Assembly (NCBI GenBank): GCA_021818445.1
Contig: JAKAEB010000003.1
Location: forward strand, 1 to 64,000
DNA from: Planctomycetota bacterium
GTDB taxonomy: Bacteria; Planctomycetota; Phycisphaerae; WQYP01
Length of the DNA: 64,000 nucleotides
Reading direction: 5' to 3'
Within the stretch, counting starts at the first letter, position 1, and each line of letters starts with the position of its first letter. Below are positions 57,255 to 64,000 of this stretch, one piece after another. The position numbers and the translations under genes were made by a program. The notes beneath the pieces are model-generated. The model did not search any database. It saw only the letters and a list, made by a program, of their open reading frames with translations, and was not told where the DNA came from.

Positions 57255-60200
57255 CTAGCGTCCAGAGATCGATGGCGGAGCATCTGCACTCGAAGCCGCC
57301 CAGCGACGATCAGGACTGCTGCCCAACGTAAAGTGCAATTGAGCGCCGCTGGTAAGCAGTTTTACGGGTATGAATGCTTTACTCCAGGCGTGGCCGTTAA
57401 CAGTCAGTCCATGGATGTAAGGCTTAGCCGACGGATGGCGGCTGGTTCGGATGACGATCTGCTTGCCGCCGTAGGGTGCTGATAAATGGATCGTTATGCT
57501 GCGGAACGATGGGCTGTTGATTTCCACCACGGGCTTGCCGGGGTCCATCATATAGAAACCCATCATGGTCATGGCGCACCAGGATGACATTTCGCCGCAA
57601 TCATCATTGCCAGGCACGCCATCGAAAGAAAGGGTGTAATTTTGCCGGAGGACTTTGCGAATGGCCGCCTGAGAACGCCATGGCTTGCCCGAGAAATCAA
57701 ATTCAAACGGCGCTTCCAAGTCGGTCTCGTTGTAGGGGTTGTAATATTGATTCTTCCAGCCGGGCTGCTTGTAGCTGAAGAATTTTTCCAGCCGCCGATT
57801 GAATCGCGCCTGCCCCACCGCATGTACCAGCCATGCCATATCACAGGGGGCCAGCCACTGGTAATGCCAGCCGCTTCCTTCAATAAAGCTCGGCCAGGTC
57901 TGCATGGGAGTGAAGGGGCGTTTCCACTGACCGTTGGATAATCTGGGCCGGAAGAAATGATCGTTATGGTCGAAAACATTGCGGAAATACTCGGCCCGAT
58001 GCAGGAAAAGTTCTCGAGATTGAGGCTTATCCAATCGCTTCGCCAAGTGATACAGGGCGGCGTAGGCGACGCAATCTTCCTGAATTTGCGATACGGACCC
58101 GTAACCCTCGTAGTTATCCGGATCAAAATGCAATTTATTAATCCAGTTGATGTTGCTCTCACCTTGATACGGGTGACCGGGTGGTGGTGCCGTGGTAGCG
58201 TCCTTCACCATCCCGCGCCACGCTGCCCGCATGTCAAAGCCGTGAATGCCCTCATCCCACGCCTGGCACATTACGGTGGTAAGCGGACTGCCGCACATCA
58301 CATTGGTGTAATAATGCGATTGCGGCCAACGACCGATCCATCCCCCCTGCTTGTACATCAGCACAATGGACTGGCACATATCAGCCAGCCTGCGCGGAGC
58401 AATAAGGCCGAGCAGAGGCATTTCGCTGCGATAGATATCCCAGCCGCTGTAATCCATGTAATCATCATGGCCTGTCGGCATCTGGTGCACGCGGTTGTCA
58501 AAGCCCATGTACTGACCGTTGACGTCGTTGGAAATGTTCGGCATAAGCATGGAGTGATACAGAGCTGTATAAAACACGGTGTGCTCGGCCCGCGTCCCGC
58601 CGTGCACCTTTACGACTGAAAGCACATGATTCCATCGGGCAAAGGCCGCCGTGCGAAGCGCCTGGAAGCTTTTGCCGGATACCTCGGCATGCAGATTCTT
58701 TTGCGCGTTGGCCACGCTGACATATGAAATGCCAACTTCGGCATTTACCACGCGCTGCACATTTGATCGCGGCCACGACACATACGCCCCGATCCACTGA
58801 TGATGGTTGGTCTGTGTAGCAGTGCGGCTACCGGCGTGCAAGGTGCCATGCCCCTTCATTCCACTGTGTGGCCCGGCCCATGTGCCGAAGGTTTTGAATG
58901 GCTCGGAGAAGTGCATCACAAAATAGACGCGGTAGGTTTGCCCGTTGCCGCAAAAACAGTGATTGGCGTCGTAGCCGGTAATTTCGTCGTTCCCCACGAT
59001 CCGCACATGGGCGGCATGGGTGTAATTGAGCGTTTCACTGATGGGAACCAGCACATTGGCGCGCCGTCCGCCGGGAAACGTGAATTGCGCCACGCCGCAG
59101 CGTGTGGTGGCGGTCAGGGCCGCCCGGACACCCCAGCGGAGCAGGTCTACGCGGTAATAGCCGGCCGCGGCCCGTTCGTGGGCGTGCGAATATCGAGACT
59201 CGAAATTTTTAATACGTGTGTGAATGCCACCTGTGGTGGCGGTAAAAAATACGTCGCCATCGTTATTACATCCCGGCCCGCTCATATGCGTCATGGCAAA
59301 TCCGAGAATGTGGGATTGGTTACTGTGGTAGCCAAAGCCGGTTACCTCGGTGTTGGGGCTGAGCTGCACCATTCCGAAGGGCATGGATGGCCCGGGGAAT
59401 AAATTAATACCACCACCCGGGCCGTTACCGGTACCCAAAAGCGGCTGGACAAAATCAACGGGCGGAGAATTCCGCCACGGCGTAGCGGACTGGCTGATGA
59501 AATAAAACTGGCTTATGTGCTGGATGGCCGCCCCACCGCCACTGGCGGCCGTAAAGCCGACATAGGCCTTGTTTGATTTCACTGCGCCGGGAATATCGAT
59601 AAGTTGACGGGTGGAAAAGGTTTTGCCCGTCTTCAGGTCTTTGAGATGCTCGGTGATGTATACGCCGTTGTATTGAATTTTAACACGGATCGGATCACCA
59701 CTACCAAGCTGCACGGCACCCGTGCTTTCATATTGACCTGCGACCCCTTGCGTATGAGCGCAAAGCCCCGGTCCGTTACCTGGATATAAATTAAATTCCA
59801 CCGCACCGCTGTGCAGAATCGGTGGTGTGCGGTTTTGGCTTCCGTACCCCAGGCCGCCACCATCGCCCCCCAACGCCCGAACACCACGCGGATCATTCTG
59901 AAACACCAGCGCCATGCCGTCGGCCAGCATGCCTGCATGCCCCGGTTTGGCCTGATACGTAAAGCCCACCTGAAAAGCCTGAATATTTTGTCGCTTGCGA
60001 GAGAAAATACTCGCTGCGCGAAACGTGCCGCCATTGGTCAGCGTGATGCCGCCGTTCATCACACGCGGCGCGGGTTCATGGTGGCTATTGGCGGGTGCAA
60101 AAGACCCGAAACCGTTAATGTCCGCCGAGGCCGCCCCCGTGCTGGCGAGCAGCGTCCCGAGAGCCACCACCGCCATTCGCCTGAATACTCGTGTACCCAT
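57255..60200 (-). CDS. GH92-family alpha-mannosidase with N-terminal L-type-lectin-like domain
   Basis: Lectin-like MLADGMALVFQNDPRGVRALGGDGGGLGYG; GH92-like FVQPLLGTGNGPGGGINLFPGPSMPFGMVQLSPNT, GNDDCGEMSSWCAMTMMGFYMMDPG. Confidence 0.92.
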   Translation of the reverse strand: MGTRVFRRMAVVALGTLLASTGAASADINGFGSFAPANSHHEPAPRVMNGGITLTNGGTFRAASIFSRKRQNIQAFQVGFTYQAKPGHAGMLADGMALVFQNDPRGVRALGGDGGGLGYGSQNRTPPILHSGAVEFNLYPGNGPGLCAHTQGVAGQYESTGAVQLGSGDPIRVKIQYNGVYITEHLKDLKTGKTFSTRQLIDIPGAVKSNKAYVGFTAASGGGAAIQHISQFYFISQSATPWRNSPPVDFVQPLLGTGNGPGGGINLFPGPSMPFGMVQLSPNTEVTGFGYHSNQSHILGFAMTHMSGPGCNNDGDVFFTATTGGIHTRIKNFESRYSHAHERAAAGYYRVDLLRWGVRAALTATTRCGVAQFTFPGGRRANVLVPISETLNYTHAAHVRIVGNDEITGYDANHCFCGNGQTYRVYFVMHFSEPFKTFGTWAGPHSGMKGHGTLHAGSRTATQTNHHQWIGAYVSWPRSNVQRVVNAEVGISYVSVANAQKNLHAEVSGKSFQALRTAAFARWNHVLSVVKVHGGTRAEHTVFYTALYHSMLMPNISNDVNGQYMGFDNRVHQMPTGHDDYMDYSGWDIYRSEMPLLGLIAPRRLADMCQSIVLMYKQGGWIGRWPQSHYYTNVMCGSPLTTVMCQAWDEGIHGFDMRAAWRGMVKDATTAPPPGHPYQGESNINWINKLHFDPDNYEGYGSVSQIQEDCVAYAALYHLAKRLDKPQSRELFLHRAEYFRNVFDHNDHFFRPRLSNGQWKRPFTPMQTWPSFIEGSGWHYQWLAPCDMAWLVHAVGQARFNRRLEKFFSYKQPGWKNQYYNPYNETDLEAPFEFDFSGKPWRSQAAIRKVLRQNYTLSFDGVPGNDDCGEMSSWCAMTMMGFYMMDPGKPVVEINSPSFRSITIHLSAPYGGKQIVIRTSRHPSAKPYIHGLTVNGHAWSKAFIPVKLLTSGAQLHFTLGSSPDRRWAASSADAPPSISGR

Positions 60201-60520
60201 CTTCAACACCCTTTCCATTTTTTGCGGTTGAACACCGCGAGCGAGAAAATTGAAATCTTTCGGCACCACCTGCCGCCATATCACCGAGAACGGTTGAACC
60301 GTTTCGGTATTTCAAGACTGCTACATATTGTGCCAGAAAAAGAAATAATGCAACTTATCCGGGCTGCCATATCAAGTATGCTCGGCCGCGTAGCCGCAAA
60401 ACCCGACCATCTGGCTGTCAAAATTTCAGCCGCGTGGCACACGGATAGCCTCCAGCTATGAATGGTCGTGGTGCGATGCCCATCAACATATTTCCTTGCA
60501 AATCGGACTAAAATGTCGTA

Positions 60521-60536
60521 ACCTAAAAAGTTAGGT
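60521..60536. promoter_or_regulatory. Candidate BlaI operator
   Basis: ACCTAA-AAAG-TTAGGT palindrome 15 nt upstream of the blaI start, overlapping a possible -10. Confidence 0.55.
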
Positions 60537-60551
60537 GATGAGGAATTTGCG

Positions 60552-60926
60552 ATGGCATATGGCCAAAAGCCTTCAGATAGGGAACTCAACATCCTCAAAG
60601 TGCTTTGGGAACGCGGGCCAAGCACCGTGCGACAGGTGACGGACGTCATTTGTGAAAAGGAAAATCTTGCCCAAAATACGATTCAGACTTTTCTCCGCTT
60701 AATGGAAGACAAAGGGCTCGTAACCCATGAGGAATGTGGCCGCGCTTTTGTCTACCGCGCCGTTTACCAGCGATCACAGGTGGTAAAGGGATTCGTCGCA
60801 TCTATCTTCGACGGGGCCATCGATCAACTGGTGGTACATGCCGTGGATGGTGGAAAATTAACGGACGATCAACTCGCCAAAATTGAGGCTAAAATTCGCG
60901 CCCTCCGGCAGGAGGCAAGAGAATGA
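60552..60926 (+). CDS. blaI: BlaI/MecI/CopY-family transcriptional regulator
   Basis: LSDRELNILKVLWERGPSTVRQV-like N-terminus, NTIQTFLRLMEDKGLVTHEECGRAFVYRA. Confidence 0.95.
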   Translation: MAYGQKPSDRELNILKVLWERGPSTVRQVTDVICEKENLAQNTIQTFLRLMEDKGLVTHEECGRAFVYRAVYQRSQVVKGFVASIFDGAIDQLVVHAVDGGKLTDDQLAKIEAKIRALRQEARE

Positions 60927-62884
60927 CTAGTATTGCTCTCTGGCTGGCAGATTGGTTGTTTTCTGGCATGCTGATTCTGGCGGCTGGTGCGATGGCGGTT
61001 GCGTTCTGCCCGCATGTGGTACTTCGTGAACGCATAGCGGAATTCGCATTAGTGGCGGCTGTGCTGGTTGCCATTCCAACTGCGGTTCCGCACGCCCACC
61101 GCTTTTCGCTGGGGTTAATCCCCACATCCGCACGTGCGGCAAAGACTCTGCACATCGGGTTGGTGCCGTGGAACTCGGCTGGGAAACATTCGCCAGCCGC
61201 ACAAACGGCTGATTCAACCCACCCAACGATCAGCCATCCCGGCCAACTTCCTATTTCCTCCCATGCCATTTCCCACTGGCAGAATTGGCTTCCGTGGGCA
61301 TATGCCGCCGGTGTGATGTTTATGCTTGGCCGACTGATTGTCGGCGTCTTCCTGCTGCGGAGAATTACAAAAAACGCCCGGCGCATCGATCTGCCTCTGC
61401 CTGCGGATTTGCAGTCGCAATCTCGGCACGCGCGGATTGACATCGCGGTCTCTCCCGCCGTTGTATCGCCCATGGCAACGGGGTGGCGGGTGCCCGTTAT
61501 TTTGCTGCCGATGGGTTTTGCCGCCCTCCCCGAGATCAATTCTATCGTGGCGCATGAATTGGCCCACGTTCGTCGGCAGGATGTGCGATGGCGGTATCTG
61601 ATAGCGCTGGCCAATGCCATATTATTTGTTAATCCGCTGGCCTATTACCTTGCAAGCCAGGCAAGGCTTTCGCAGGAGATCATGGCGGATCGATCTGCGG
61701 CGAATTCCGGGCGTGGTTCCATCGCGTACGCGGAAATGCTTCTGTCCTTGCTCAAGGCTGCGCAGCCCGGCACAAAAATGGTGCGGACTACCACTATGCT
61801 GCTTGGAGGCAGATCAGACATGCTGCGGCGGTTGGAGTACATAGCAGCGGGAAAATCGACTGGACCTGCCGCACTTGGGCGTCCGCTGATATTGGGCCTG
61901 ATGACGACGGCCGCAGCGGCCAGTGCAGCAGCATCTGCCGTCACGCTGCAACATTCACGCGATGTGCATACCATCACAAAGACAACGCCATTCGGCGATT
62001 CGCCTCTGTGGCGCAGCGCCGACCAGATGCGGCTCGCTGCCTTGCGATACCTGAGCCGCCGACAAGAACCGGATGGGGCATGGCTGGGACGGTATGGCCC
62101 GGCGGTGACGGCATTGGTTATCCGCGCCTTCCTGAAGGCGGGCGAACCGTCAACGGCACCACAGGTTGCCCGTGGCCTTCAATTTATTCAAACCTGCCGT
62201 CAGGTCAATGGGGGATATTATTTGTTTGATGAGCCGGCCTACAACACCGCGATCGTCATTCGGACGCTTTCGATGCTTCACGGTAGAACCTATGCCCGCC
62301 GCTGTAGCAAAGCCATGGCATTCTTGCAGTCGATCGCCCGACCGCAATTCGTCACCAGCCAGGGGTTAAGGCATTGGTTTTACGCCCGTGGCGACGGCAT
62401 GCAAAGTCCGCCATTACACGTCACTTCGCCATCCCGGTCGCCGGCTATTGATGCACAGGGTGCTGGAGAGCTTGATCCGCATGAACGGGCGGGCAATGTG
62501 CGCGTGGGCGGCTATGGGTCGATCACCTATGCGCAACTGAAAAGTATGGTTTATGCGGACCTTTCACCGCACGATCCGCGGGTTGCCAAACTTTTGCGAT
62601 GGCTGCGTGAGGACACCATGATCCAAACGGATCCCGCTGCGCACGGCGGGAAGGGGTTATTTTATTTTTGCCTTGTTTATGCGCGCGTGATGCATGCCAT
62701 GGAAGATGCCAAAGCCCGTGCCAAAATCCACGCCTGGCGACCGCGTCTGGTTGCCTTGATGCGGAAGCTGCGTCGGCCCGGTGGATATTGGAGAAATACG
62801 GCATCGCCCCAATGGCTGGAGGGCAATCGTATCATGGCCACGACTTATGCCGCCCTGATTTTAGATAATATTCTTACCCGTTGA
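60923..62884 (+). CDS. BlaR1-type M56 metalloprotease fused to a squalene-cyclase/prenyltransferase-like repeat domain
   Basis: HELAHVRRQDVRW (HExxH), RLSQEIMADRSA, then after a TM helix AALRYLSRRQEPDGAWLGRYGPAVTALVIRAFLKAG...QVNGGYYLF; ATGA overlap with blaI. Confidence 0.88.
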   Translation: MTSIALWLADWLFSGMLILAAGAMAVAFCPHVVLRERIAEFALVAAVLVAIPTAVPHAHRFSLGLIPTSARAAKTLHIGLVPWNSAGKHSPAAQTADSTHPTISHPGQLPISSHAISHWQNWLPWAYAAGVMFMLGRLIVGVFLLRRITKNARRIDLPLPADLQSQSRHARIDIAVSPAVVSPMATGWRVPVILLPMGFAALPEINSIVAHELAHVRRQDVRWRYLIALANAILFVNPLAYYLASQARLSQEIMADRSAANSGRGSIAYAEMLLSLLKAAQPGTKMVRTTTMLLGGRSDMLRRLEYIAAGKSTGPAALGRPLILGLMTTAAAASAAASAVTLQHSRDVHTITKTTPFGDSPLWRSADQMRLAALRYLSRRQEPDGAWLGRYGPAVTALVIRAFLKAGEPSTAPQVARGLQFIQTCRQVNGGYYLFDEPAYNTAIVIRTLSMLHGRTYARRCSKAMAFLQSIARPQFVTSQGLRHWFYARGDGMQSPPLHVTSPSRSPAIDAQGAGELDPHERAGNVRVGGYGSITYAQLKSMVYADLSPHDPRVAKLLRWLREDTMIQTDPAAHGGKGLFYFCLVYARVMHAMEDAKARAKIHAWRPRLVALMRKLRRPGGYWRNTASPQWLEGNRIMATTYAALILDNILTR

Positions 62885-62916
62885 TATCTATGTTCCATGT
62901 TAGAGGAGTCAGACAC

Positions 62917-64000
62917 ATGACCGGACGATTTAATACGATAATCAGACATGCCCTGCTTGTCGCCGTGGCTGGCGGACTGATGGCCGCGCATTGTGTGCAA
63001 GCTAAACCGCTTTACCAGACCGACCGACCGCTGGGCAAAGGATTGCATTATCTGCTGGAGCACCAGAACCCGAATGGCAGTTGGGTGCCACAGGTCGGTC
63101 CCGCCGTTACTGCCTTGGTGGTAAAGGCCCTGATTCAAGCCGGTTACACCCCCCACTTCAAACCGATTGCCAAGGCGATGACATTTATAGAATCGACGCG
63201 TGGCCCGGACGGGGGTTTTTCTGAACAGGTACTGCCCAACTACAACACCTGCATCGTCCTGAGCACGCTTGCCATTATGCCGGGCCACACCTACCAAAAG
63301 CAGATCAAGGCGGCGCAGCATTTTTTAATATCCCTGCAGCGTGTTGCCCCGATGAAGGAAGCCAACGGTAAAGTAATCACCAAAAACAGTTCATGGTACG
63401 GAGGAGTTGGTTACGGAACGGGGCGTCCGGATTTGTCCAACACGTCTTTCTTCATACAAGCGTTGCATGATTCGGGCGTGCCGGCATCCAACCCCGCCAT
63501 GAAACGGGCTTTGGTTTTTGTGGAGCGGTGCCAGGAGAACAGCGAAACCAATCCTGAACCATTTGCCAAGGGATTGCACAACGGCGGTTTTATCTACACC
63601 GCCGCCAACGGAGGCGAATCGCAATTCGGCGACACCGACCACCTCAGCGGCCGGGCCACCTTGACGCCCTACGGCACCATGACCTATGCCGGGCTTAAAA
63701 GCATGATTTATGCAGGTCTTACCAAGCGCAGCCCGCAGGTACGCGCCGCCTTGGGATGGATACGATCGCACTGGACGCTGAATTACAACCCGGGTACCGG
63801 TGGCAGCCGCATGGGATTGTTTTATTATTATCTGATGTTTGCCCGTACCTTCCGGGCACTGCGGGTCTCCACCATCACCGATATCAATGGTGTGAAGCAC
63901 AACTGGCGGCACGAGATACGCGGGAAACTTATCAGTCTGCAAAATAAAAATGGATCGTGGTTCAATAAATGGAGCGACCGCTGGTTGGAAAAAGTTGCGC
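62917..64000 (+). CDS. Secreted squalene-cyclase/prenyltransferase-like repeat protein (3' truncated by window end)
   Basis: ATG 62917 after GAGGAG: MTGRFNTIIRHALLVAVAGGLMAAHCVQAKPLYQTDRPLGKGLHYLLEHQNPNGSWVPQVGPAVTALVVKALIQAG...; open to the edge, so absent from the ORF track. Confidence 0.88.
   Translation, partial: MTGRFNTIIRHALLVAVAGGLMAAHCVQAKPLYQTDRPLGKGLHYLLEHQNPNGSWVPQVGPAVTALVVKALIQAGYTPHFKPIAKAMTFIESTRGPDGGFSEQVLPNYNTCIVLSTLAIMPGHTYQKQIKAAQHFLISLQRVAPMKEANGKVITKNSSWYGGVGYGTGRPDLSNTSFFIQALHDSGVPASNPAMKRALVFVERCQENSETNPEPFAKGLHNGGFIYTAANGGESQFGDTDHLSGRATLTPYGTMTYAGLKSMIYAGLTKRSPQVRAALGWIRSHWTLNYNPGTGGSRMGLFYYYLMFARTFRALRVSTITDINGVKHNWRHEIRGKLISLQNKNGSWFNKWSDRWLEKVA

Noticed and set aside
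57569-58619. ORFs 57569-58162 (-) and 57957-58619 (+) inside the GH92 gene
   Set aside because: Alternative-frame and antisense shadows of the mannosidase.
1-64000. tRNA, rRNA, CRISPR, integrase or transposase genes
   Set aside because: Scanned by eye for T-loop motifs, regular spacer arrays and recombinase motifs; none convincing. tRNAscan or Infernal would be decisive.

Overview
Bacterial chromosomal window, high coding density, most consistent with a planctomycete (Phycisphaerae-like). This is inferred from GFTLIE pseudopilins, DUF4159, hopanoid cyclase, autotransporter-repeat protein and BlaI/M56 modules; there is no rRNA in the window to confirm it. No tRNA, rRNA, CRISPR array or transposase was recognised. 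Main blocks: (1) 1-13.1 kb: an accessory module bracketed by two copies of a porin 3' end (159/160 nt identical). It contains a decayed AbrB/Doc toxin-antitoxin pair, an operon of sulfotransferase, AprA/fumarate-reductase-like flavoprotein, ferredoxin, HEAT protein and ferredoxin, a divergent sulfonate/nitrate-type ABC importer, a LysR regulator and a full porin. I find three well-spaced sigma-54 (-24/-12) promoter candidates, one in front of each operon and one in front of the porin. (2) 13.7-22.4 kb: pseudopilins, a 1475-aa autotransporter, a CDF transporter. (3) 22.5-47.5 kb: mostly housekeeping genes: cobA-hemD, tatD, an RNase HII-like protein, desaturase, squalene-hopene cyclase, OmpA lipoprotein, FabZ-like/ACP/ferredoxin, rpsR, a PurS-like-PurL fusion, yraN, argC, a GbsR-like regulator, a DUF2029 protein. 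(4) 47.8-50.2 kb: a fourth sigma-54 site with an ANTAR-like hairpin, a structured leader and a terminator, upstream of a NasS-like sensor. (5) 50.6-55.3 kb: ilvB, ilvN/H, leuD, purD. (6) 55.3-64 kb: double DUF4159 protein, lectin-GH92 mannosidase, and a BlaI / BlaR1-type M56 protease whose sensor region is a squalene-cyclase-like repeat domain, followed by a secreted protein of the same repeat family that runs off the window and is absent from the ORF track. All family calls come from reading motifs by eye; no searches were run.
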